Positions 10,494 to 19,571 of a stretch of DNA of 64,000 nucleotides are shown here, piece after piece; the stretch's first letter is position 1, and each line of letters begins with the position of its first letter. Below the pieces are notes generated by a model. The model did no database searches, was not told where the DNA came from, and worked only from the letters and a program-made list of their open reading frames with translations. Origin of the DNA: Roseivirga sp. BDSF3-8 (GTDB lineage: Bacteria; Bacteroidota; Bacteroidia; Cytophagales; Cyclobacteriaceae). Made by a program: the position numbers and the translations under genes. The stretch covers positions 744,001 to 808,000 of the forward strand of contig NZ_JBGNFV010000001.1 of assembly GCF_041449215.1 (NCBI RefSeq). The letters are read 5' to 3'.

Positions 10494-10566
10494 TGGCATT
10501 TTCAACTTTTGATGGGGAAGGCACAATGAGGAGATCATATAGGAAGGTTTAGGCGGTAGATGTAAG
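10494..10566 (+). repeat. Degenerate dispersed repeat, copy A
   Basis: About 70 bp that align with 23010-23079 in the same orientation. The best core is ggaaggcaca followed by gatcatatagg and aggtttag, with scattered mismatches and short gaps. The two copies lie on either side of the XRE/toxin region. Confidence 0.55.
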
Positions 10567-10786
10567 TAGCTAAAAAATAGATATTAGCCATTCCCCATCA
10601 GTCGGCAGATTGATGGGGGCGGTTCAAAAAAACCACAGCATTTTTTAAAATTTCTCCGAAAGTCAGACCTCTTAAATCAGGACGGGAATTGTGGTGCTTA
10701 GCTTGTAGGCCGGGCTTGCAGACGGGCGGCTGATGAGCATTTTTTGGGTTTTGTGACCCTTCCCTGATTTCTTGCCAGACGGAACA

Positions 10787-10806
10787 AGGCGCGATGAATC
10801 GCGCCT
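10787..10806. repeat. REP-like palindromic element, copy 2
   Basis: Perfect 9-bp arms aggcgcgat (10787-10795) and atcgcgcct (10798-10806) around a 2-nt loop, followed by ctacagg as in copy 1. Arm bases differ from copy 1 but remain complementary. Confidence 0.7.
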
Positions 10807-10965
10807 CTACAGGCAGGGGTGATTTAGCTTGCGGCTATGGACAGCTGTGCGGGTAATGCAAAATGTCTGGACCACCGGAGGGCGGATGGGACAACCCCGC
10901 GGGTTTAGTGTGGGGATGATGGGTTAGGTTTTAGCGATCCCAACAGCATCTCTCACCGATGGGGG

Positions 10966-10983
10966 CCCCGTCATACGACGGGG
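10966..10983. repeat. Perfect inverted repeat
   Basis: ccccgtc (10966-10972) and gacgggg (10977-10983) with the loop atac form a GC-rich hairpin. There is no T-run on either side, so it is not an obvious terminator. Confidence 0.5.
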
Positions 10984-11040
10984 ACTGGTGCTATTTGGGT
11001 ATGGATAATGGACACTAATTATCCACTAGCCATTATCTTT

Positions 11041-11667
11041 TCAAAGAACCTCTATTCTCGCTTTTAGCTGCCTCACTTCTGCCTCCATAAGCAGTAGTTT
11101 GTAGCCTGGGGGTATGCGGATGGCTTTTTTGCGGAGCAGGGCCAGGTGGCTGGCGGCCTCGTGTTGTGTTTTACGGGCTGTAGCCAGCAGGGCGGGGGGA
11201 GCATTATTCTGTTGGAGGTGACTGGTAATCTCCTGTGCTTCACTGAGTATTTGCAGGGCATTTGTCTCTGCCAGGTCATGCATATAGCGCTGGGCCTGTA
11301 GCCTTTGCAGGGCTTTTTCTTTCAGGTAGAGGGTGGCCTTCAGCTTGTTACGCAGCTCGCTTTGGCGAAAGCGGGCGACCTGCAGGTCTGCGGGTTTAAA
11401 CCTGATGGCGGGGCGGTTGGCCGGGGTGGTTTTGTTTGATTCCTGCTGCCGGGTATGGTGTGCTGCCCTTTGGGTGAGCAGGTGCATGGAGAGGCCGGTC
11501 AGGCGCGCAAGGCCCATCATGGTACCTCTGTGGGGGCAATGCCTGCCGCTTTCTATCTTACTTATGGTGCTTTGGTGTACGAGAAGGCGCTCGGCCATCT
11601 CCCTCTGGTTCAGGCCCATGCTCTGTCGGGCGTATTTGAAAAGGCTGGGGTAGTGTAACGTTTTCAT
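11041..11667 (-). CDS. XRE-family transcriptional regulator with C-terminal coiled coil
   Basis: 208 residues. The N-terminal 60 form a helix-turn-helix of the Cro/CI (XRE) type: ARQSMGLNQREMAERL is the first helix pair and HQSTISKIESG the recognition helix. The rest is a Lys/Arg/Gln-rich, Leu-heptad-like region that looks like a coiled coil and could dimerise. The gene is divergent from the large toxin gene with about 250 bp between them, so it is a plausible local regulator of that gene; this is inference from position only. The HTH call is solid; the C-terminal part is not recognised. Confidence 0.88.
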   Translation of the reverse strand: MKTLHYPSLFKYARQSMGLNQREMAERLLVHQSTISKIESGRHCPHRGTMMGLARLTGLSMHLLTQRAAHHTRQQESNKTTPANRPAIRFKPADLQVARFRQSELRNKLKATLYLKEKALQRLQAQRYMHDLAETNALQILSEAQEITSHLQQNNAPPALLATARKTQHEAASHLALLRKKAIRIPPGYKLLLMEAEVRQLKARIEVL

Positions 11668-11918
11668 GTTCGGTCTTTAAGGTTCGGTTAAAGAGTGTAA
11701 AGGCAATGTCGCATGAGTAAGGGAAATTTTAAAACTATATGCATGTTTTGTGAATGGCTCTTGTGCCTTAACACCTCTCTTGTGAAGTGTGCTATATACT
11801 GCTGAAGTAAATTCCCCCAGCCAGGTAAGTAATCCGCTTATATCGTTGTGCATTAGTGTAGGGTTGTCTCCTATTTGCGTACTGGTTCTATTGTGCAAAA
11901 TTATCCGGTGACAGTACC

Positions 11919-14900
11919 ATGGGAGCTATGATGAAAGGGAGGCCGTTTTTACGGCTGTGGGTGAAGGTATGGGTGTGTATGCTCTGCCTGTGGGGGGTAT
12001 TTGGGCAGGCCGCTGCCCAGTCCGCCGTGCAGGCCAGCCTGCAAATCTTTCCGCCCAACAGCGTCTACCTGAGCCACTACGGCCAGCCCGGCAGCCTGCA
12101 GGTGCAGCTCCTGCTGCGCGACCTTAGTGAGCCCAGCTACCCGGTGCAGCTCCGCTGGAGCATCGAAGGCCCCGGCATACGGCTCAGCACCCGACAGGGC
12201 TACCAGGGCAATGTCATCACCCTGCAGGGCGGCATGCCCCGCCTGCTCTCCGCCCCCGAGCTGGCTGGTGGCCTCTCTGCCGACGCATTAGACTTCAGCG
12301 GCTATGACCGCAGTCGCTTCCTCCAAAGCGGCGGCCAGCTCCCCGAAGGCTTCTACCGCTTCACGGTACAGGCCTACGACTTCCGCCGGCCCGATGTCCC
12401 CCTTTCTGCTCCTGCTACTGCCACCGCCTGGCTCGTCCTGGCCGATCCGCCCCTGCTCAACCTGCCCGCCTGCAATAGCCAGGTCACCTGCCCACCCGGC
12501 CAGCCTTTGCTCTTCCAGTGGACCCCCATGCACCGGGGTAGCGGCCTTAGCGGCATCGCCTACGAATTCACCCTGGTAGAAGTGCGCGGTGGCCTGCCAC
12601 CCGAAGAGGCGATGCGCAGCCTGCCTCCTCTCTACCAGACCGTCACCCGCCAGACCAGCCTCCCCTACGGCCTCGAGCTACCGCCCCTGCAGGAAGGCCT
12701 TACCTATGCCTGGCGGGTTAGGGCGCAGTTAAATGACCAATCCGGCTTTGTACTAACCGGTTCCCCGGAAGAGGTTTTCAAAAACCAGGGCTACAGCCGG
12801 GTCTGCGCCTTCGTACCTGGCACCCCCGTAGCCGACCTGCCTCCCCTCAGCGACCTCAGCGCCGAGGCCCTCAGCCACGTCCACGCCAGGTTCTCCTTTG
12901 CCGGCTACCACAGAGACAACCGGCGTCGCCAGGCCACCACCTACCGGCTGCAGTACCGCCCTACCCACCAGCCCGACTGGCCCTGGCACAGCGTCGATAT
13001 CACCGACACGGTCTTCATCGCCCGGGAGCTGGCTCCCGGCACCCCCTACGAAGTAAAGGCCGGCGTGGTGCGCAACGGCATCGCCAGCCAATGGAGCCCG
13101 GTCACCGCCTTTACCACCCAGACCCCACCTGAGCAGGCCTGCTATGATGATGAAGGCCCCCTGCCCGAAATCACCAACCGGGAGCCCCTGCCCAATGCCC
13201 TTGTCGGTGACCAGATCGCTGTAGGCAAGTTCACCATGCGCCTGCAGGAAGTCCGCGGTGGCGACGGTGTGTTCAGCGGAAGAGGCACCATCTACGTCCC
13301 CTGGATGGGCCTTACCCTTCCTGTACAGTTCGACCGCATCGCCATCAATACCGACTACCGGATGACCGACGGGCTCGTCCATGCCCTCAGCAAGCCCCTC
13401 GATGAGTGGCGGGAAGGCATAGAAGAATTTTGGGAAGACCGGCAGCAACTGGCCGATACCACCATCACCGTCTCCGGCTACCTTGAAGCCGTCACCCTGA
13501 AAGAACCGGCCGAAGGCAATAACGAAGCGACCACCGACTCACGCACCTACGTTGTCACCCTCGCCAGCGGTGAGACCCTCGAGATCCAGCAGCCCGCCGG
13601 CCAGAGTGTGGCCGTTACCGACAGCCAGGGCCGCACCATCGTGATCGATGAGGAAGGCCGCATAGGCCCCATCATCGAGCCGGAGGCAGAGACTACTGTA
13701 CTCGCCACTGGTGACCGCATCAGCCAGCCCGTCTACTTCACAGCCTACGAGCACCAGCACTACGGCTTCGATACCCAACTGCATGACGCCTACGCTGAGC
13801 ACTACGAAAGCCTTCCCCTTAGTGAAGGAACAGATACCTATCCCATCGCCTGGAAGGCCCTGGCCACCGGGCAGACCGACAGAGTCACCCTACAGGGTGA
13901 TACAACTAATCTTAAGCTCTACACAGAAACAGGCCAGCCCGTACCCATCCTCGAAAAGACCGATGATGAGCACTACACCCTGCTACTCACCGGCCAGGGC
14001 GATAAAGAAGAAGGCTACCTGCAGGCCATACGCACCAATGCTGAAGACAGCACTGAGAGCCTCAGTGGGAAACTCAATACGGTAAGCTACGCCCCCGAGC
14101 ACTTCACCCTGAAGGTAGTGCCCGTCAACGGGGCCGGCTACATGAAGCCCGACAGTGGGACAGACATCTTAAAAGCCCTGAAAGCCACCTATGGCCCCGC
14201 CGTAGTCAACTGGACCGTCACTTACGAGAAAGCCTTTACCGCCGACTACGACACCGATGGAGACGGCGCCCTGGACGACGGGAATACCGGCATGCTCTCC
14301 AACTACACCCCTGAGATGAGAAAGCTCATCAGGCGCTATGAGCAGGCGCATAAGACAGCAGAAGGCACCTACTACCTCTTCCTGGTCCACACCCCCAAAA
14401 GCGCCATAGACGAAGACGGAACGCACAACGCCAGGGCCGGCTTTATGCCCTACAAGCGCCAGTTCGGCTTCATCTTCACCTCCCGCATCGGTAACCCCGA
14501 CCACTTCGACAAGACCATCGCCCACGAGCTCGGCCACGGCGCCTTCCGGCTCCAGCACACCTTCGTGGAGACTCCCGCACTGGAGGAGTGGGCCACAGAC
14601 AACCTGATGGACTACACCTTTTTCGGTACCGAGCTGCACAAACACCAGTGGGACCTCATCCACAACCCCCGACCCGTATGGGGCCTGCTCACCGGGGATG
14701 AGGAGGTGGCGATGAGTGACTACGCCCGTATCAACGCCCTGCTTGACTTTATCAGAGAGAATAAAGGAAACGCCACCCCTTATAAAAAGCTTGATTTTTA
14801 CACCGGTCACTCGTGGAGCGATGTCGTACAACTTGCCGACTACGAGGGAGAACAGCTCCGCCTGTACGTCGAGCTGTCCGATAATGGCGTGCTGGACCTG

Positions 14901-17060
14901 GTCCATCCGGATGACATTTACCTCAAAACAGGTCTTTCCGTTGACCCCGAACGCCATACCCACACCGGCTTTTACCTCGACATACCCTACGCAGATAAAG
15001 AAGGCACCGCCATTCGCCTGTGGGCTTACACCTTTCAGGAATTTGAAAAGCTGCTCCATAGGATAGGGTTTCACATTCCCTCTATCGCTCATCCATATTA
15101 TCTGGACATCTACAAGCAAGCGATAACCAATGCGGATGGCGACTGTGACAAGCTTGATGTCATCTACGAAACCATTCCCCCTTTCGTCGCCTCCGAATTA
15201 CCGGATGAAAGTCTGTACCAGGCATTAATCTCTTTATCAGGCTGCATAATGGACGATGGCCTCTATGTAAACGGCACCAATGAAGAGATAGCTGTCATAA
15301 ACATTCTGAAAGCCTATAGTGACAAGCAGTCCCTCTACCAGACCCTGTATGACCACCCCGGCCTGGTCCATGACCTTTATGCCGGCCTGGATGGCGAAGA
15401 CCTCAGCACCTTCGTCAACATCCTTTGGGAGCTAACCAATCGCTTTGGTCCGGGGCAGACTGAGCACTTTATCCGCTTAGGTGAAGTGCCTGCGGAGATA
15501 TATGAAGTAAACCCTGCCCACAGAGGCCTCGCCTATGTACTGGTAGAAGGCAGCCGGTTTAACAGCCAGAACCACCTCGGCTTGTACGCCTGCCTGGGCA
15601 GGCGTAACTTCGGTACCAGCGTCCAATGCTCGAAAGAGCAGCCCGGCATAACCGATGTAAACCCCCTCGACCTGGTGAAGCTGCATACCGGCAGCCAGGA
15701 AGAGGTACTACTGGTCCCCGCCCTGTTCGTGTACTACCATGGCACCCAAAGCAACCGGGAGCACCTGATGGACGTGATCAGCACCGGCTCTAACCTGTTA
15801 GGCCTTGGCGCCGCTTCTAAAATACTGCTCACCCGCGGAGCGCCGGCTCTCTTACGCATGCTCGCCGTCATGGAGATAGGAAAGCTGGCCCTGGACGAAG
15901 CGATGGAGCGGTCTGATGTCCGGCAGGCCATTCGAGATGAAGGGGGTGAGTGGTTTGTGGATAATTACTACTGGATCAGTATCACTGTAGACCTGACCGT
16001 TTTCAGTGCGGATGTGCTGACTGATTTAGTGACGAATGGCCGTAAGGCCAGCAAGGCCCTGCGCGCACAGGGAGAAACCCAGGCCGCGGACAAGCTGGAT
16101 GAGGTCATCGAACAGGCTGAAGAGGCGAAGAAAGTGAGAGGGGAATCCATGATTCCTGAGGCCCTTTTTGCTGGCTACCCCCACCTGAACAGCATTCGTA
16201 GCCAGGAGCTGATAGCCAAAATCCAAGGTCTGAACCTCGATGGCACGACCTTGTCTAAACTGGACGAAACCCTTTCAGATGCCAGCCTTTTGGCTAAATT
16301 TGAAGCCGAACCGGGGTTGGTCAACGCTTGGAAGGCTGTCGGGAAACATGTTGATTTAAGGACGAATACCAAGTTTTTAGAGAATATATCTGGTTACAGT
16401 GATGACCTACTCAAGCGGTTGGATGATGATTTGCTGAACCCGAAATGGGCAGATGAATTAAAGACACTGTTTAAAGAAAGTCCGGACGATGTAACCAATG
16501 TCTGGAAGCAGTTGAAAGATGACCCTTCTTATGCCTGGGAGATTAGTAAGACAGGAGATGCTAGGTGGCAGAAGTGGAGCCAGCGAGAATTTTTTAAGGA
16601 TGTTACTGCTTTAGGAAAAAAATTTGAAGCTGAAACAGTACTGAATGCCCTTAAAAACAGGACTTCTCAGTGGTATGGTTCATTGAAAAACAAAGTTTCA
16701 ACAGACTTTGGAAAGAATCTGGATGATTACGATATGTTCTCCCAAGTTCAGCTGAAATATGATGGAGATAAATATTTTGTAGCGGATCAGGTTTTTGTGA
16801 AGTATGACGATTTTGGAGACATAGAAGACATTATTGTGATCGAAAATAAATTGAAGTCATCGACCAATTTTACTACACCTCAAAGTAATGCTTTATCAAA
16901 GTCTAGTTATGGGGTGAGAAATGTTAGTAAACAGTCAGAGTTTGGATCTGGAGAAATATTAGAACAAACTGATGAGCTGAATTTTGATGGAGAAATCAAG
17001 TGGTACAAGGTGTATGACTCAGATAGTGGAGATGTAATTTCTGGAATTGATAAGCTTTAA
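11919..17060 (+). CDS. Secreted polymorphic toxin carrier with REase-like C-terminal tip
   Basis: 1713 residues. A signal peptide (about 5-34, a hydrophobic core ending AAAQ) implies export; ATGs at 11919, 11928 and 11931 are possible starts. Residues about 35-410 resemble immunoglobulin/fibronectin-type modules, including a Cys pair in CNSQVTCPPGQP. HELGHGAFRLQH (869-880) is an HExxH zinc-peptidase signature. From about residue 1335 the sequence changes: a linker with FEAEPGLVNAWKAVG precedes an AT-rich tip (about 1560-1713). In the tip, D1623 with E1642-N-K1644 (IVIENKLKSS) fits a PD-(D/E)XK nuclease core. The stop is 3 bp from a candidate immunity gene. The carrier section is strikingly GC-rich and the tip AT-rich, as expected for exchangeable tips. 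There is no T9SS tail, because the C-terminus is the toxin. The polymorphic-toxin call rests on architecture; nuclease activity and the export route are inferred. Confidence 0.82.
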   Translation: MGAMMKGRPFLRLWVKVWVCMLCLWGVFGQAAAQSAVQASLQIFPPNSVYLSHYGQPGSLQVQLLLRDLSEPSYPVQLRWSIEGPGIRLSTRQGYQGNVITLQGGMPRLLSAPELAGGLSADALDFSGYDRSRFLQSGGQLPEGFYRFTVQAYDFRRPDVPLSAPATATAWLVLADPPLLNLPACNSQVTCPPGQPLLFQWTPMHRGSGLSGIAYEFTLVEVRGGLPPEEAMRSLPPLYQTVTRQTSLPYGLELPPLQEGLTYAWRVRAQLNDQSGFVLTGSPEEVFKNQGYSRVCAFVPGTPVADLPPLSDLSAEALSHVHARFSFAGYHRDNRRRQATTYRLQYRPTHQPDWPWHSVDITDTVFIARELAPGTPYEVKAGVVRNGIASQWSPVTAFTTQTPPEQACYDDEGPLPEITNREPLPNALVGDQIAVGKFTMRLQEVRGGDGVFSGRGTIYVPWMGLTLPVQFDRIAINTDYRMTDGLVHALSKPLDEWREGIEEFWEDRQQLADTTITVSGYLEAVTLKEPAEGNNEATTDSRTYVVTLASGETLEIQQPAGQSVAVTDSQGRTIVIDEEGRIGPIIEPEAETTVLATGDRISQPVYFTAYEHQHYGFDTQLHDAYAEHYESLPLSEGTDTYPIAWKALATGQTDRVTLQGDTTNLKLYTETGQPVPILEKTDDEHYTLLLTGQGDKEEGYLQAIRTNAEDSTESLSGKLNTVSYAPEHFTLKVVPVNGAGYMKPDSGTDILKALKATYGPAVVNWTVTYEKAFTADYDTDGDGALDDGNTGMLSNYTPEMRKLIRRYEQAHKTAEGTYYLFLVHTPKSAIDEDGTHNARAGFMPYKRQFGFIFTSRIGNPDHFDKTIAHELGHGAFRLQHTFVETPALEEWATDNLMDYTFFGTELHKHQWDLIHNPRPVWGLLTGDEEVAMSDYARINALLDFIRENKGNATPYKKLDFYTGHSWSDVVQLADYEGEQLRLYVELSDNGVLDLVHPDDIYLKTGLSVDPERHTHTGFYLDIPYADKEGTAIRLWAYTFQEFEKLLHRIGFHIPSIAHPYYLDIYKQAITNADGDCDKLDVIYETIPPFVASELPDESLYQALISLSGCIMDDGLYVNGTNEEIAVINILKAYSDKQSLYQTLYDHPGLVHDLYAGLDGEDLSTFVNILWELTNRFGPGQTEHFIRLGEVPAEIYEVNPAHRGLAYVLVEGSRFNSQNHLGLYACLGRRNFGTSVQCSKEQPGITDVNPLDLVKLHTGSQEEVLLVPALFVYYHGTQSNREHLMDVISTGSNLLGLGAASKILLTRGAPALLRMLAVMEIGKLALDEAMERSDVRQAIRDEGGEWFVDNYYWISITVDLTVFSADVLTDLVTNGRKASKALRAQGETQAADKLDEVIEQAEEAKKVRGESMIPEALFAGYPHLNSIRSQELIAKIQGLNLDGTTLSKLDETLSDASLLAKFEAEPGLVNAWKAVGKHVDLRTNTKFLENISGYSDDLLKRLDDDLLNPKWADELKTLFKESPDDVTNVWKQLKDDPSYAWEISKTGDARWQKWSQREFFKDVTALGKKFEAETVLNALKNRTSQWYGSLKNKVSTDFGKNLDDYDMFSQVQLKYDGDKYFVADQVFVKYDDFGDIEDIIVIENKLKSSTNFTTPQSNALSKSSYGVRNVSKQSEFGSGEILEQTDELNFDGEIKWYKVYDSDSGDVISGIDKL

Positions 17061-17063
17061 TCT

Positions 17064-17696
17064 ATGGTATATTTAAAAAAGGATTTTTTAAATCATATTA
17101 ACAGTGTTAAACCAGAAGGCTTTCGCATTTTAGATGGACATGCAATTTTTCAAAAAAAAGAATCAAATAGGGAGCTACAAATTCATTTAGCTACACGAGA
17201 ATATTTTCCACATGGGGCATACATTTTTGGATCAATGGGAAATATAATTTTTGAAGAAGTAGAAAAAGAGCTTATACCTTTATACCGAGCAGAAAGGGTT
17301 AAAAACTCTAGTAATTACACAATTAAAAACAGTTTGGTAAATATTGAAGGTATTGACTACAAGCTGTTAGATCAAGAGATTAATAACGATAGCACCTTTG
17401 CCAAAATATCAGGAGAACTTCAAAAGCTGATTGCCGCAGCTTTGGCTTTCTTCGACCAATATAACACCATAGAAGAAGTTGCCAATCTATTGGCGGACAA
17501 AGAGCCAAAAGAAATAGTGCCATTTATACAAGGTGCTATTTTACTCCCTAAGGCCATTTTGATATTGAAACTTGCCGGTCATCCCAAATTTCAAGAGAAA
17601 AGAGATGAGTTTTATGAGTTGATAAAAAAACAAGCGGCTAAAAAAGAACAAGCGCAGGCTCATCTTAAGGTTTTTGAAAAACTCTTTATCAAATGA
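17064..17696 (+). CDS. Candidate immunity protein for the REase-like tip
   Basis: 210 residues, cytoplasmic, Lys/Glu-rich, without signal peptide or clear membrane segment. It begins 3 bp after the toxin stop and shares the low GC of the toxin tip, the usual arrangement for a cognate immunity gene. The family is not recognised. The C-terminal half is predicted helical, ending in a Lys/Gln-rich helix. The immunity role is inferred entirely from position and composition. Confidence 0.65.
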   Translation: MVYLKKDFLNHINSVKPEGFRILDGHAIFQKKESNRELQIHLATREYFPHGAYIFGSMGNIIFEEVEKELIPLYRAERVKNSSNYTIKNSLVNIEGIDYKLLDQEINNDSTFAKISGELQKLIAAALAFFDQYNTIEEVANLLADKEPKEIVPFIQGAILLPKAILILKLAGHPKFQEKRDEFYELIKKQAAKKEQAQAHLKVFEKLFIK

Positions 17697-18118
17697 GATT
17701 CTGCACAAATCTATATTTCATTCTTGTATTTCTTGGCTTGTTTCTACCGACAGTACAGGCTGAACGAGTATACGTTTCTAATCTTGACGTTTTATCTATC
17801 GGTCAAGTTAGGCAACAGTAGATGCTGAAGAAGCTGACTGGCTTGAATTACATCATTTAAAAGACGATAAGTCTGAACGTATTGATTTTTCTAATAAAGA
17901 ATGCATTGAAAGTTGCGCTAATAAATTCTCTGAAAGTTTCTGCTTTTATCTTTCGAGTGATTTGCTCAATCTTATTTCGGTATCTAAATCACTAATACAA
18001 AAATTAGAGATTAATCAATTTCGAAAAGGATCAGCCATCTGGAAAAATGTGGGTAAAAAAAGATGTGTTTGTAGGTCATCCAGACTTGGTTGAGGCGTGG
18101 AAGAAACTGAACGAATAA
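17693..18118 (+). pseudogene. Broken secreted ORF and toxin linker remnant
   Basis: ATG 17693 overlaps the upstream stop (ATGA). It opens a 42-residue frame with a clear signal peptide (LYFILVFLGLFLPTVQA) that stops at 17819-17821. In the next frame protein-like sequence continues from about 17815 (ATVDAEEADWLELHHL and on) to about 18060, consistent with one frameshift. A third piece from ATG 18047 reads VGHPDLVEAWKKLNE and ends at TAA 18116-18118. It resembles the linker sequence before toxin tips elsewhere in this island (EPGLVNAWKAVG, NPELADAWRVL). The whole stretch looks like decayed toxin and linker pieces. Confidence 0.55.
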
Positions 18119-18622
18119 GGTTTCTCACAAGCGGCAAGACGGAATATTGACAACCTGAAACAATGCAGTATCATTGATCAGTATGCCGATGATATTGCCA
18201 ATGCATCCAATGCCAGAAAGGGTAATTTTGGAGAAATAGGAGCGGATTTGGATTTGAATGGTAAAGGCTATGAATCATTACAGCCAAGAATTACAGATAT
18301 AGACGCTCCTAGTCATAATGGGATTGATGGGGTTTACAGAAAGAATGGAGAGTATTTTATAGTAGAAGGAAAATATACGGGTTCAGCATCTTTGAATTCG
18401 GCAGATGCTGCCACTGGTTTGGCCAGGCAAATGAGTGATGAATGGATTTTTTCAGATAATAGACTTGTTAATGCCGTTGGTGATGAGTTAGCGAGAGATA
18501 TTGAGCTATTTGGTTACAAAAAGATTTTAGCCAAAGTGGCTCCTGATGGTTCAGTAACTTACCGGCTAATTGATGAATATGGATATGTAATTCGAGGAAC
18601 TGCTGGAGATTTTACCCCATGA
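18119..18622 (+). CDS. Orphan PoNe-type nuclease toxin tip (no secretion domain)
   Basis: The frame is open from just after TAA 18116-18118 and continues the frame of the upstream linker remnant, so one nonsense codon separates tip from linker. The only start-like codon near the tip core is TTG 18248 (124 residues). Motifs: KGNFGEIGADLDL, then HNGIDGVY, FIVEGKY and ARQMSDEWI. The D...ExK spacing together with QMSxxWI is what I know of PoNe, a PD-(D/E)XK DNase family in polymorphic and T6SS effectors. The downstream gene is its usual immunity partner and overlaps by 4 bp (ATGA). There is no signal peptide or carrier, so this is a displaced cassette. It may be silent or supplied by recombination with the carrier. 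Expression is uncertain. Confidence 0.75.
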   Translation, partial: GFSQAARRNIDNLKQCSIIDQYADDIANASNARKGNFGEIGADLDLNGKGYESLQPRITDIDAPSHNGIDGVYRKNGEYFIVEGKYTGSASLNSADAATGLARQMSDEWIFSDNRLVNAVGDELARDIELFGYKKILAKVAPDGSVTYRLIDEYGYVIRGTAGDFTP

Positions 18623-19389
18623 TTATGAGAGATCAAATTAAGGATAAAAGCTATTTTGTTACTTTTTTAAGTAAGCTTGAGAATTTAGATAGACAAACTG
18701 AAGAAAAAATTGCTAGTGGTAGTGTGAAGCCTGATAGAGTTTTACCGGCTAGACTATCAATGATTAATAGCCTGATTCGAAGGATTAGTGCCAAGTATTC
18801 ATCAGGAATGTCACCGGATCAATTATTGAAAGAGTATTTTGAAGCTACCGACCTAATTTCTACCTATTGGCCAGGCAACTGTAAATTTATAGGTAAGAAA
18901 AGGGAAATCTTAGATCAATATTCTTTAGGAAATTATGATACAATGCTGTGGATGTTTTCTTTAGGCTACTTGTTGGATGTTTCCATAGTGCAATTTGAAA
19001 AGTTGGTGAATGTTATTGATCAAGATCAGGTAAAGGATAAGCTATTTGAGTTTATCACATCAGCGAAAATTCCGAACCGCCCTAAGTTAAAGGAAGAGAG
19101 CTATAAACATGGCTGGAAGCTCTTTGGCAAACTGCGAGAAGCCACGGAAACCGAAGATAAAGCCAAAGCTGAATCTCTTATTAAGGCGTTCTTAGAAAAA
19201 GACTGGTACAAAGAGCATAAGAATGCCGGCTGGTATGACAACCATAAAGGCAAACATGATACCTACAGTGGCTATTGGTGTTTTGAAGCAGCAGCAGTTA
19301 CTTGCATCAAGGGATTAGATGATAGCACCTACAGAGATCAGCAGTACTATCCCAAGGACTTGGCAGATTATTACCGAGCAAATCACTAG
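18619..19389 (+). CDS. PoNi-type immunity protein (DUF1910/DUF1911-like)
   Basis: 256 residues. The C-terminal part carries SGYWCFEAAAVTCIKGLDD followed by QQYYPKDLADYY. This matches the recurring YW-FE-A-A, G-DD, YYP-DL pattern I associate with DUF1911, the C-terminal half of PoNi immunity proteins. The N-terminal half is helical as in DUF1910. It overlaps the PoNe tip by 4 bp, so it is translationally coupled, and should neutralise that DNase by direct binding in the cytoplasm. The length is normal for the family and the gene looks intact although its toxin is orphaned. This fits immunity genes being retained against incoming toxins. Confidence 0.82.
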   Translation: MIMRDQIKDKSYFVTFLSKLENLDRQTEEKIASGSVKPDRVLPARLSMINSLIRRISAKYSSGMSPDQLLKEYFEATDLISTYWPGNCKFIGKKREILDQYSLGNYDTMLWMFSLGYLLDVSIVQFEKLVNVIDQDQVKDKLFEFITSAKIPNRPKLKEESYKHGWKLFGKLREATETEDKAKAESLIKAFLEKDWYKEHKNAGWYDNHKGKHDTYSGYWCFEAAAVTCIKGLDDSTYRDQQYYPKDLADYYRANH

Positions 19390-19420
19390 ACTTTCGGTGC
19401 ATACCGTGCATCCCTTCGGC

Positions 19421-19571
19421 CTAGGGCGTATTGTATTTTATCCTAATGTTTAATAGGTAGTAATTCATGCGGTTGACTTTGTAATCTGGTGGTTTTCTGA
19501 GGGTCTCAGTGAGCCATTCCAGCGGGTTAATGTCATTGAGCTTGCATGTGCCGAACAGATTGTACATTATG
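19421..19571 (-). mobile_element. IS66-family transposase C-terminal remnant
   Basis: The minus strand reads AIMYNLFGTCKLNDINPLEW and continues about 30 residues to a stop at 19421. LL/LFGTCKLN-INP-EWL is the characteristic C-terminal end of IS66 TnpC transposases. Only this tail remains. Its upstream edge abuts the duplicated carrier segment at about 19571, so the IS edge marks the duplication breakpoint. No terminal repeats were identified. Confidence 0.7.

Larger units (their letters stand above)
9948..11040. other. Gene-free region between PKS operon and XRE regulator
   Basis: No frame here has a convincing start, length or protein-like composition. The first third is AT-rich. The rest holds several small palindromes and one copy of a degenerate dispersed repeat, listed separately. 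Inverted ggataatgg/ccattatc arms occur near 11002-11037, just past the end of the XRE gene. Confidence 0.7.

Noticed and set aside
11677-11898. 73-codon minus-strand frame between XRE and toxin genes
   Set aside because: No recognisable features and composition unlike neighbours; it more likely lies within the divergent promoter region.
14169-15119. 316-codon open frame on the minus strand inside the toxin carrier
   Set aside because: It is antisense to a continuous, motif-bearing carrier gene. The GC-rich codon use opens the reverse frame.
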